The position numbers and the translations under genes are program-made. The notes beneath the pieces were generated by a model. It was given only the letters and a program-made list of their open reading frames with translations, made no database searches and was not told the origin of the DNA. Positions 23,307-33,778 of a DNA stretch of 64,000 nucleotides are shown in pieces (positions within the stretch are counted from its first letter, which is position 1; each line of letters begins with the position of its first letter). Location: contig NC_049904.1 in the NCBI RefSeq assembly GCF_001411555.2, forward strand, positions 32,253,370 to 32,317,369, in the 5' to 3' direction. The DNA comes from Juglans regia (Eukaryota > Streptophyta > Magnoliopsida > Fagales > Juglandaceae).

Positions 23307-26300
23307 GAGTCTCAAGCCGAAGCAAACAAGCACAAGCCAGACCAAGCCAGACAAAAAGTTCGCTCGAGCAAAGCTCAAGCAAAGAGTTCGCTCGAGCGAA
23401 TAACCCAATAATTGTGAAATTAGGATTTCTACCGTACAACCCTATATATGTTTATTATGAACAGTGTGGCAAGGTTCTGAGCATTGTATTTTGCCCCAAA
23501 GTGTATTTTGTCATTCCTTAAAATAATAAAATCCCCTGCAGCTCCGTGGACTTAGGTATGTTGCCGAAACACGTAAATCTTTGTGTCGTGTGATTTGATT
23601 TCTTATTCTGTTTTGCTTTTTCTGTCATCGTTTTTCACAACAGAGACAAGCTCTCAAACGTTAAGTGACTATTTGAGCAAGGAGCTCCGACTCAGTTCTG
23701 GCAGAAATCCCGGATATGATCAGGTGAAGAGGTCAGAAATTCCAGTTATAGGAGGCACCCCAAAAAGAATATAAAAACATTAAACTTAACATGAAGAGAG
23801 GCTGTCTATCATATCATGACAAAATTAATCAGGCATGTCTACAATTCATCCTTCGATTAATCGGGGCATCGTATCGGCAACATATATTCATCGTACAAGT
23901 TTCAAGGAGTCCTAAAGTTGGGGAGGGGGTTGTAAACAGGTCTGTGATTCATTACTCTCCAGATGTGCACCCAACCCAATGCTACCAGCTACAATGGGTC
24001 AGCACAAAGTCAATCAAATACATGCCTCAGTCTGACATATGATTCCGTTCAATACATGAAGAGGCAAAAGTTGGAATACATCCCAAAGAACGTGATTTCA
24101 AAGATAGAGCATATTTATGTGAATGTCGAAGTTTCTCAGATGACTCAGGTCAATTTCCATTCCAGTTTAAGTCAACTCAGATATACACTTATTCACTACA
24201 GCAAACAAAAAGAAAAGGAAAAAAGAAACTGAAGAACGTTATCAGCTTCACATGACTTACCATTGGCACTTTACATTGCCAGGCCCTACAATTCAAATAA
24301 TCATGCTCACATCCAAAACCATGAATCATGATCGTTCATGGTCCTACATTCCAAAGTTCTGTGTTCAGAAAGTTAGCTATCTCAATTTGCATTTGCAGAC
24401 TACCTATAAAAACAATTGCATTTACAGAATTAACACATTCGAACACACCCCCCCAATTGCAATTACATTTAGTGCCCTCACAAGTCAGAATTTTGGGGGG
24501 TGGGATGAGACATAAAATTCTCATCTCATCTCATCATTACACATTTTTCAAATCCTCATACAAAATATAATAAACAATTCAACTTTTTCAAATCACAATT
24601 CAAATTTTTCAAATCCCAACACAATAATAATATTAAAACATAATATTTTAAACTTTCAAACAAAACACAAAATTCTCATCTCACCTCCCAAACCTGCCAT
24701 TTGAATGAAATACACTTCAGGAGGATTGTTCGAGATATAATATCCAAATCATATGGTCTATATCCATCCAACCACGAGGAAACATGGACAATCCCTGACT
24801 GGAACACATCCACTACTTGGCTCCCAGCTAAACGCTATAAAATTCCTAGCTATTGGCTCTTGTTGAACCCAGGTATAAAATTTGCTTCTCGAAGCTAGAC
24901 ATTTTGATGGGGTAAAGAATGTTAATCGTACATTATATGGTGCCAGCACTTTTTTTTGCAAGTATAAGAAATTTATTGATACGAAAATGGGCATAGCCCA
25001 CGCACATAGGAAGTATACAAGAGAATAACTAGAATGGTGCCAGCATGAATTAAGCTTGTAATGAGCTTTTGCACGCTTCAAAGTATAGTTGAATTCCTAA
25101 GGTGGGCTATCTTAGCGTGTCTCTGTGTGAAGAAAACAGGAAGTTATACAAGAATTTATGGACAAGGTATTGCCATAGCCTACTTGTAAGGATATGGAGA
25201 AAAGGGGCCTAAAATTGGCAGCAATACCATAAGAACTCATGCTCCAAAACACATTTACAACATAAATTTTCATCATAGCAACAAAAATAACCTCAAACGG
25301 AGAATATCCAAAATAACAGGATAAAAATAGACTTCTATCGACGCAAATACCCAAAGCCAAGCCCAAAGCTTGAAACAAGAGAAAACAAAAGACCTAAACA
25401 AAGCCCAATATCCCGCAGCATCAATAACATTCAGAGACACGAACAACTCCCCACTGGCACCCCACCACCACACAAACAAACCATGAAGCAATCACACCGT
25501 ATATATCCAATCACAAAACAACAATTAACCAAACCCAATAACAATTGCCCACATCAACCACCAGGTTAATAAAAAGACACTTAATCTGGATAACCAATTA
25601 AGCCGAGAAATCCAAAAACTCCATCCAACTGAGAAACTGCAGAACAGAACAAACGACTTTCCAGGCACAAAAGAACACGACACAAAACTTACCGACGGCG
25701 ACAATAGTTGAAGCAACAAAAAAAAAATTTTGACAATATTCTTTAAAATTAAAACACATCTTATTTACGAATAAACAATCTATATATGCAAGAAACATAA
25801 CACCGGACCAAACAATATACGATCAAACCAAACTCCAGAACCACAGGAAGCAAAACCCACCAAAGATTTTAAGGTAAAAAATAAAAACTTGGAATCAAAT
25901 AAAAATGTTGCAAATGAAAAGGAAAAGTAACCAGACCTGCTGCACTGCTGGCAAAACCTCTGCTCGATGCCAGCAACTATGACCTTAGGTGACTTCGAAT
26001 GCATGCTACAGACTTTGTGCCTGGAATAGTAAGCCTTAGCATCACTCAGATCTACCTTACACCCTTCAACCTGACACCGAGGTGTCTGACCCCCCTGCAG
26101 CACACCACCACCACCACTCCTCACCTTCTTCGGCGGGGTGGACCCGGACGACGAGGAGCCGGTCCCACCACCCTGTTTGGTCGGAGCCCCGGTACCCGCA
26201 TCCTCAAAGTAGATTTTCTGCCCGAATTTCAAGCCGTTGAGTGACTCGGAGGATGAGATAGGTGGAGAAGCAGAAGAAGAACCTCCCGACTCGGCCAGAG

Positions 26301-26319
26301 AGCCCGAACCCATTTCCAT
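22053..26319 (-). CDS. SPL9: Squamosa promoter-binding-like protein 9 (SBP-box factor)
   Basis: This is a nuclear transcription factor that binds GTAC-core promoter sites and drives phase change and plastochron control. Three minus-strand exons, 25937-26319, 22774-22913 and 22053-22675, give 1146 nt, or 381 residues (Arabidopsis SPL9 has 375). The start is MEMGSGS and includes [12 protein letters not shown], as in SPL9/SPL15. The SBP domain spans about residues 81-157, split by intron 1 after CQQCSR. Both zinc-binding Cys/His sets are present, as is the nuclear signal [17 protein letters not shown]. Exon 3 carries the miR156 target encoding CALSLLSN. The protein ends with WSL like SPL9. Intron 1 is 3 kb and repeat-rich. 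The neighbours OEP16-3, STR9 and TBCCD1 support orthology. Confidence 0.93.
22389..22408 (-). promoter_or_regulatory. miR156/157 target site in SPL9 exon 3
   Basis: On the plus strand these 20 bases read TGACAGAAGAGAGAGAGCAC, almost identical to miR156 itself, so the SPL9 mRNA carries the complementary GTGCTCTCTCTCTTCTGTCA. The site encodes ALSLLS in the usual place. It implies juvenile-phase repression by miR156. Confidence 0.95.
23230..23645 (+). mobile_element. Probable LTR remnant (Copia-like) in SPL9 intron 1
   Basis: After a (CT)n tract (about 23264-23302) the sequence contains CAATAAAATCCCC-like polyadenylation context, then CTCCGTGGACTTAGG, TTGCCGAAACACGTAAATCTTTGTGTCGTGTG and a T-rich end TTTTTCACAACA. 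This arrangement is what I know from the R-U5 part of plant Copia LTRs. No primer-binding site or coding sequence follows, so it is a solo LTR or fragment. The left boundary is uncertain. Confidence 0.5.
24490..24703. mobile_element. MITE, family B, in SPL9 intron 1
   Basis: CTCATCTCATCTCATCATTAC is followed by the ACAATTCAACTTTTTCAAAT core. The right end contains TCTCATCTCACCTCCCAAAC, which is the inverted counterpart of the left GGGGTGGGATGAG. It belongs to the same family as 27891-28109. Confidence 0.65.
24948..25035 (-). repeat. 3'-end fragment of a LINE/SINE-type retroelement, reverse orientation
   Basis: The minus strand reads CTCTTGTATACTTCC...GTGGGCTATGCCC...ATCAATAAATTTCTTATACTTGC, followed by a run of A. 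The same 3' terminus occurs in the plus direction at 12640-12736. It lies in SPL9 intron 1. Confidence 0.55.
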
Positions 26320-27890
26320 GCGTACCCTCTAGAGCCCATCCATTGCAACTTTTGAGGCCCACAACGCACGCACTGTTTCTAACTTAATAGGCTTGTTGCT
26401 GCAGTCGAGTATTCAGAGCGAGAGGGGATGAGAGATATTTTGTTCAGATATGAAGTGAGCGAGTGAAGAGGATGGTAATGGTGGAGAAGCCTAGAAAAGC
26501 AGAGCAGGGACCTGACGCCGGGCCATGCCAACTGAGGGTGAATGTACGAGAGAGGAGAGAAAGAAAGAGAGACTACTAAGATGTACTTTGGGTTTGAGGA
26601 GCTTTCACGAAGCTGCTTTTAGTTTTAGCCTTTTATCCTGTAACGATAACTCATGCTGTGTCGTTTTTAGATAACTTTTCCCATCTCTCTCTCTTCCCTT
26701 CTCTATCCTCTTTTCTCTGCGGCAATGGCTGTGATATGGGTGCCCATAAGCATGATGTATGGGGGCACTTCAATTATATTTCAAGTGAAAAGTCTAATAA
26801 GCCCCTATTTCTTGCTTTGTGCCTTGCAAATGTGGGTATTTATGGATGATTTATAGTGGTCAAAGTGTCCACCAATATTTACACCAAAAGTAAATGATGC
26901 TAATAAAAGTTGGGTTCCAGTGTTACCTTTACGTCATTACTTGCACTAGACTACCTAGTGTGTAATGAAAAAAGAAGACAAGTAACGATGAAGTACTAGT
27001 TAGTTTATTCAGCTTAACTTAATTACGGATAAGTCAGTCCAAAGTTGAGTCTTGAATATTCTTATAAGTGGTACAAGTCATCTATAAAATTAAATTTATA
27101 AATTAATATAATTTTATGTGATATATTATCTAAATTTATTTTATAATAAAAATAATTTTATAATTTAATATATCACAACAAACAATGTCTATTTATAAAT
27201 TTATTTTTATATAATCTTTTTTACTAAAACATTTTGCTGATTATTATACATCTCCAAAAGATTCATCGAAATTAATAACTTTGAATATACTTATTAGTCG
27301 TTTTTGAATATGCTTGTGGGTCATCTTCGTACCATGATCCCGTGTAAATGTTATTTATATTTATATATACATAATTAATTTGAGTTATCAAACTCTACCT
27401 TCAAATGTTCTGAGTTCTTTCATTTATAGCACAGATATTTTATGATCTATTACAGTTATAGAATAGTCATAATAGATATTTTTTTGTTAAAAAATAATAG
27501 TTATAGTCGTAAGTACGTAAGCGTCGTATAATTATTTAAAAAATAAAAATAAATAAGATATATATATAAAATAATAATAATTTTTTAACAATAAATTTAA
27601 TTTTTTAAAAAAATAACTATATAATACTTATATATTTTACAATTACATATAACATTCCTCACCATAAATTCAAATAAATACAAACAACAAGAATGTGATT
27701 TTGAATTGGAAGGATGGTGTGTATTTCTTTGACCCATGAATGTTGAAAAAAGTATTTATTTATTAGAGGGCATACAATTTTTATTAGAGCCCCAATATCT
27801 AGCCCGGCTAAACTAGACCTAAGATTTGTTTTTTTTAATTATTATTTATGACTACTTTTGGTAGAATGACGAGACTCCAACCACCACCTA
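26320..27890. promoter_or_regulatory. SPL9 leader/promoter and AT-rich intergenic DNA
   Basis: 26320-26620 is GA-rich and likely the SPL9 5' UTR (minus strand). From 26900 the base composition becomes strongly AT-rich. A family C MITE-like stretch lies at 27076-27235. No gene was seen. Confidence 0.45.
27076..27235. repeat. MITE-like repeat, family C
   Basis: The sequence TTTATAAATTAATATAATTTTATGTGATATATTATCTAA, and a partly inverted counterpart to its right, also occurs in diverged form at 44745-44930 and at 13263-13444. Its ends are not well defined. Confidence 0.45.
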
Positions 27891-28109
27891 GGCTTTATTT
27901 GTTTTTCAAAAACATCTCAAAAACATCTCATCTCATCTCATCTCATCATTACAACTTTTCTAAATCTCCACACAAAATAAAATAAACAATTCAACTTTTT
28001 TAAATCCCAAAATAATAATAATATTAAAAAATATATTTTAATAATATTTTATTCAACTTTTTAACTTTAATCTCAACTCATCTCATCTCATCTCTGAAAA
28101 CAAACAGCC
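27891..28109. mobile_element. 219-bp Tourist-like MITE, family B, with CTA target duplication
   Basis: The ends are GGCTTTATTTGTTTTTCA and, reverse-complemented, GGCTGTTTGTTTTCAGAG. They bracket CATCTCATCTCATCTC blocks of opposite orientation. CTA occurs directly before (27888-27890) and after (28110-28112), consistent with the 3-bp duplication of PIF/Harbinger (Tourist) elements. This is the best-preserved member of the family in the window. Confidence 0.7.
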
Positions 28110-28283
28110 CTAAATCAAACCAAAAAGTCCCATCTATTTAGGACCCTCCTCATTGAAATGCAGGGCACGTACAACGTTGTCAACCTTCTTCTTATTTAGC
28201 AACCAACAAACTTGTACTACTAATTGAACATCCAGTTATGGGGATCAAAACGTCCGTACGCTATAAATTGAGATGTTGGTCGG

Positions 28284-28606
28284 TAGGGCTGTACATAAAC
28301 CAACGGCAATGACCGGTCGCATCAGGAACCGATGGAGAACCGGTCGGCATGCAGTGAAAATTTCAAAAAATTAACGTTCAGTGGTTTGATCTTGATTTGA
28401 AGCTGGACCGGACTGCTGAACCGACCGATATAATAAAATCTTTTTTTTTAATATACCCTTATCGAAACGATACCGTTCCACTTAAACTTAAGTGAAACGG
28501 CATCATTTTAATTAATAAGTATTACAATAGATATTGGAAACGACGCCGTTCCACTTAAGTTTAAGTGGAACGGCGTCGTTTCGATAAGGGTCTTATTCTT
28601 CCCCAA

Positions 28607-28644
<38 letters not shown>

Positions 28645-28846
28645 CTATGCATCTCTCCCTCTCTCATTCTCTTTCATTATTCTCTTAGTAGAATTGTCAA
28701 AAAATCGATACCGATTGAGAACCGCCTCAATTGGTGTCCTTATCGCCATCGACCAATTACAGTTGGTGCCTCTCCCATTTTTTCAGACGTCGGTCGGCGT
28801 TAATTTTATCCAAAAATCGCGCCGACAACGTCGATTTTCACCCCTA
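28284..28846. mobile_element. 563-bp non-autonomous hAT-type element with nested palindrome
   Basis: The ends TAGGGCTGTAC and TTTTCACCCCTA form imperfect inverted repeats. The flanking 8-mers are TTGGTCGG (28276-28283) and TTGGTTGG (28847-28854), an 8-bp duplication with one change. The interior has an inverted repeat of two arms of about 50 bp (28455-28505 and 28541-28591), each itself palindromic around CCACTTAAACTTAAGTG, and a (TA)n tract at 28615-28640. It has no transposase; the open frames at 28565-28988 are within the element and are not genes. Confidence 0.75.
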
Positions 28847-31800
28847 TTGGTTGGAGTATCATTCCCCCTCCCCCAACGTAGGCTCTCTGTCTTTTGGATC
28901 AAGAAATCGACAGATTGATATTCAAATGTATCATCTGAGACCAATGCCTAAAGCCCCTAATTTCTTTAATTTCAGTAAAAAAATTTAACTTTTCCACCAA
29001 AAGTCCTCACCATCCCGTTCCTTATTTAAGAGAAAAGTTTTGAGATATAATCAGTGACTCTTTAAATATGAAAGCCGCTATTCATTTCTAAATTGTTTTT
29101 TATAAATATTTTATTATAATAAATAAAATAAATTATTCTATCAATCATTTACACTTTCTCTTATACTTATATTTTTTATAATTTTAAATAATAATTTAAA
29201 TAATTAGGAAAATATAAAATTAAAACAAAAAATTAAAAATATTATCGTACTCCTAAAAATAATTTAAATTTTTGTTTAAAATATTATCTAGAGAGTAATT
29301 AGTAATAGTTCAAAATATAAAAAAAAATATATAAAATATTAAGTAGTTAAGTTTGTAAATGGAAGCGAAAGAAAAAAAGTAATAAATAAATCATTGATAA
29401 ATATTATTTTAATAGAATAGAAAATTTATAGAGAATGAGATGTATAAGATTTTTAAAAATATGAGTAAAATTTAGAAAAAAATTTTTAAGAAGTGTGTTT
29501 TTTTAGCCAAACTCTAGGAAAAATTACAGGGAGCCTAATGTGAATGTTCTTAAAAAGTTTTGCTATTTATCATCCCACACACCATATTTTTTATTATTAT
29601 TATTTTTAAATGTTAGTTTTATTCTTCTTAAATTAGTTGAATTATTCTACTCGTCATCCATATATCACATATTTGATAAGAGAAAAAATATATATAGTGT
29701 ATAAGAATGATAAATATAATTTTTCTATCTTAAAACATTGTTTCAGTTAATGTAACTTTCCATTTCAAATTGCTATAATGGAAGAGTGAAATCACATGCT
29801 CTATATTTTTTAAAAATTAATTAATATTATAATTAGAATTCTAAGAACAATAACTTTTACATTCTTTCTCGTGGTCCATGTAACCTCTAATTCAAAATGG
29901 TTAGTCAATTATATAATAGAAGACTCACTTAAATATTATAAAGAGTAATAACTTATCGTTATAAAATAATGCGAGATCTCATATACCATATATATTTATC
30001 ATTTATAAGAATGAATTTTAATTAAATTAATTTTATCCAAAATAAAAAGAAGACTCTACTGCCTTCATCTTGATCATGCAAAATAATATAAGAGTAATGC
30101 TAGATGCATCATGAGTAATGCAAGTACTGTGCACTTTTTTAAAATAAATAAATAAATTTTTAATAATTAACCACATTATTTTAAAAAAAATATATGACAG
30201 TTACATAATCTATAATTATATTTCAAATTACTCGTGATATAGACAAGAGGATGTTTTGGGAATTAAAAAACTCAACACCGATCATTGTATCCTTAAAAAA
30301 TATGAGCCCACTTTTCCTATTTCGGATGAAATGGGAGGCAGCTGGTACCATCGACTACTTTATTTAGGATACCCGACAGCAAAGTCCTTAAGAAATCAAT
30401 CAGCTGGGTTTGAACAATATTTGTAAAGTAGGGTTTTTTTTTTTTAATTATATATATTTTTGAGAAATCAATATAGGTATGGACTTCTTCAAGATAACAA
30501 TCATAATTGTTTGCAAAACAACAAATTGGAGCAAGTTTCTAACTTTCTATTTTTATCTTACACGTCTTTCTATATCAGCTATACTTTTGGAGCAAGTTCA
30601 ACTCATCACTTGATCCGATTGATAAATACCTCTACACCCGCGTGGCAAACCCATTACCATAATTTTTTTATTTTTTTCACATTATTTAAAAAGTACTGAC
30701 AATACAGTGATTCAAAGCAAAATAAAAATAAGAAACTTTTAATACTTAATTGTAATTTAATTGTAATATACTTGGCATACAATAATATTTATTTAATAAT
30801 GACAAGTTTTAAATATGAAAATCTTATATAATTCTTTTTGTAAAAATTTAGATTAAAAAAAAAAACGAATTTTTCACAATAAAATCCATTTTTTTTATAA
30901 AATATTTACATAAAATTTATATATTTAAGATTTCATATCTATTTTAAAACACGTCCGGCAACTAAAAATTAGTTTGGGCACTTAACACGCGAGGGACATG
31001 GTGGGTTTTCACAAACGAGCCCCACCACGTGTCCCAAGGTGATGTGAAAGCATAAAAAAAAGAAAAAAAGACAGTACGAAACGAAAACACCACCTATCCT
31101 GGGTTTATTCCCATAAATTTGACTGAAACTAAGATCAAAACCAGTTAATCCAGACTACTTGCATCATCAGTTTCCGTCCTGGAAAATATACCACTATTTG
31201 ATATTTTCAAAGCTATATATATATATATATATATGTAAATGCCTGTCGTCATCTCTTTGGAAAAGAGAAGATTGGTCCATGTACAGAAGCAGAGGTAAAT
31301 CATGTCGCCCTGAGGAAGCACATAGGAAAAGTTGAAACAATAATGGGTCGAAACAGGAAAAAGGTGTCCCCATCCAACAAATATGGTTGGTTTGAGAAAT
31401 CATGTCAGGCTCTATTGGAATCGGGGATGAATGGACCCCGCGGCCCGCACAAACGAGCAGTAGCACCTGTTCATTGATTTGACCTTTTATCTTTCCATGA
31501 TGAGCCGGTGGACGTGCTGCTGCCGCTCACCCCGATCACCTCTCCCCCACTCAACCATCAAAACAAACAAAATAAATGAACCCAGCCCAGGCTGCTTGCC
31601 TTTAGCTCTCTGTCCATGTCCCTTCAACTGCAAGTGCCCTTCGATATTTTCACCCACGTCTTGTTTGCAGTGCAGCCCTGGTTATGACTTATGACTCATG
31701 TTCGTCTGGGAATAATTCATGATATTTCGTCTGTTAGATTACGTGGAGGTAATCCCTCGCACGACAGTCGTCCTTGAGGATAATATCGTCTGATATTTCG

Positions 31801-32345
31801 TATATAATAATGTAATCGTTTAAATTAAAATATTTTATTATATTTTTTAAAATATAAAATTAAATATAATATTATAAAGTGAATATAATTTTTTAATAAA
31901 TTTTTTTAATAATTTAGTAACAATTGTTTGAAAATTAATAATTATATAAAAATTAAAAATTAAAAATTAAAAAATATTTTATGTTAAGTGATATTTAAAA
32001 ACTAAATTATGACAAATTTTTAGATAAGAAAAGATATTTTCAATTCATCTAACTTTTCAAATATAGCCTAAGTACACTTCTCTTAGGCATATTTAATCGG
32101 GAAAAGATATTCTGTCGTTTTAGTTTGATGTGATCGTTGGTTAATTTTTTTTTTAACTTAATAATTAAATAAATGATTTTAAATATATTAATATATTTTT
32201 TTTTAAAAAATATTTAAAGATATTAAAAAATATAAAAAGAAAAAAAGCTAAAAAAAGAAAATTCGATAACCACTTGGCGGCATAATAACCTTACCTTATT
32301 TAATTATGAGTGATGTTATCATGTCGTTTAAGTTATGCCGTTCAC
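28847..32345. other. AT-rich intergenic DNA, no gene recognised
   Basis: Mostly A+T sequence with MITE debris, including a family A copy at 29556-29727. A more GC-balanced island at about 31130-31740 has mixed composition but no convincing open frame. The small frames at 31194-31466 (-) and 31479-31694 (+) show no domain and no splice logic. (TA)n lies at 31213-31232. Confidence 0.5.
29556..29727. mobile_element. MITE, family A
   Basis: The left end TTTGCTATTTATCATCCCACACACCATAT pairs with the right end TATAGTGTATAAGAATGATAAATATAA. The core contains ATTAGTTGAATTATTCTACTCGTCAT, also seen in the other copies. Confidence 0.65.
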
Positions 32346-32446
32346 AGTATCCTCTCTGTGTCTGTTACGGGGGCAGAGGTGGAGTGAGGTAGTCAGTTAG
32401 GGTTCTTTCAGAAGAACATAACTGTTTTTCTCCGTCGAGGACGGCG

Positions 32447-33778
32447 ATGGCGAGGGTAGGAGTTGATAGATTAGAGGTGCTGTGGGAGAACTTTCGGTTG
32501 TCGGAGGAGGAAAGTTTAGACCTAGAAGTAAACGAAGTAGAAGAAGATGCGATGAAGGATAAAGGAGACCGAAGCCTGGTTGGGAAGGTTTGCTTGGATA
32601 GAGTGATCGGGAAAGAGATTTTGTCTTCAATGATGGCAAAGATCTGGAAGATTAGCAAAGCGGCAGTGTTCCAGGAGATAGGTACAAACATTTTCATTAT
32701 TACTTTCCATTCTATTTTTGATTTGGAAAAAAGTTTGGGAAGGAAGACCTTGGCTCTTCGATAATCACCTTCTTGCACTCCGGATGTTTGATGCGGAGGC
32801 TCAACCGGGCACTATGAAATTCGAGGAGGAAGTTTTCTGGATCCAACTCCATAACCTTCCTATGGGGTTCATGGATGAGTCCAGGGGCTTTCAAATAGGT
32901 GGTTCTGTAGGGAGAGTTTGGGAGGTAGATGTGCCTCCCGATGGGGTTGGGTGGGGGAGATTTTTGAGGGTAAGAGTTGAGGTCCCGTTGAGAAAACCAA
33001 TTGCTAGGAGTCGGTTGATTACTGTCAATGGTAAGAAGGTGTGGGTGGGCTTCAAGTATGAGAAGCTACCGAGAATGTGTTTCACGTGTGGTTGGATGGT
33101 TCATGGGGAAGGTGGTTGTAAGGGAGGAGGGAGTATGGAAGCTATGGTGCCCCAATTTGGCGCATGGCTTAGAGCAGAGAAAAATTTCATAACAAAAGAT
33201 GTAAAACAGAAATCCAGATGGAATTACAATACTGCGAGAGACTTTGAGTCTGGCCCTCAGTATGGTGATAAGGAGAGAGAAGGAGGGGAGAATGCGGGAA
33301 GGGAAGGGGGAGAAGAGTGTACGGAAGAAGACACTACAATTGACAAGGGAGGGTTAGAGAGAAGGAGAAGGCTTTGGCTACTGCTCGAGTGGAGGGGGTT
33401 GGGGATGTTAGTTTGGGGAGGGCTGTTATGGAAGTGGCAAGTGAGGTAGCTGGGGGGCAGGGTAGTCTGTTGAGACAGGAAGAGATTAATGAGACAGATT
33501 TATTAGGAGCAAGGGTGGTGAGTAGTGATGAGGGGGGAAACCAGTTTTCTATAAAGGGTAGATGGAAGCGCAGGGCTAGGGCAAAAAATGACTTACAGGC
33601 TATTATAGTTCGAGATACTGGGAAGAAAAGAGTGGACAGAGAAGAGGAAAAAGAAAATGGGAATAAGGGGTTTTCAAAGAAAGTCAAAAAAGAAGGGGAA
33701 GGAAAAGGGATGGCTCTGGGAAGTGGCCTGGAAATATGTTTGGCGGAGGCTGTTAAACAGCCCCGCCAGGGGCCATGA
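32447..33778 (+). pseudogene. LINE ORF1 (DUF4283 plus CCHC zinc knuckle), frameshifted
   Basis: This would encode the nucleic-acid-binding chaperone of the LINE. The reading frame moves twice. Codons run from ATG 32447 to about 32720, shift at a run of six A (near 32725), continue to about 33370 through KVWEGRPWLFDNHLL, and shift again in a G/A-rich stretch before the last frame, which ends at 33778. The middle part carries the DUF4283-like domain and a zinc knuckle, CFTCGWMVHGEGGC (CX2CX4HX4C). The last part is basic and Lys/Glu-rich. Without frameshifting the protein would be cut after about 105 residues. Confidence 0.8.

Noticed and set aside
23064..23439. Frames with SLSLSL or RERERE repeats as proteins
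   Set aside because: They are translations of the (CT)n microsatellite in SPL9 intron 1.
28565..28988. Plus-strand frames of 117 and 85 codons as a gene
   Set aside because: They lie inside the non-autonomous hAT-type element, include the (TA)n tract, and show no domain.
31010..31040. CCACGTG-type motif near 31026 as a functional G-box
   Set aside because: No gene lies close enough to use it, and single short motifs are expected by chance.
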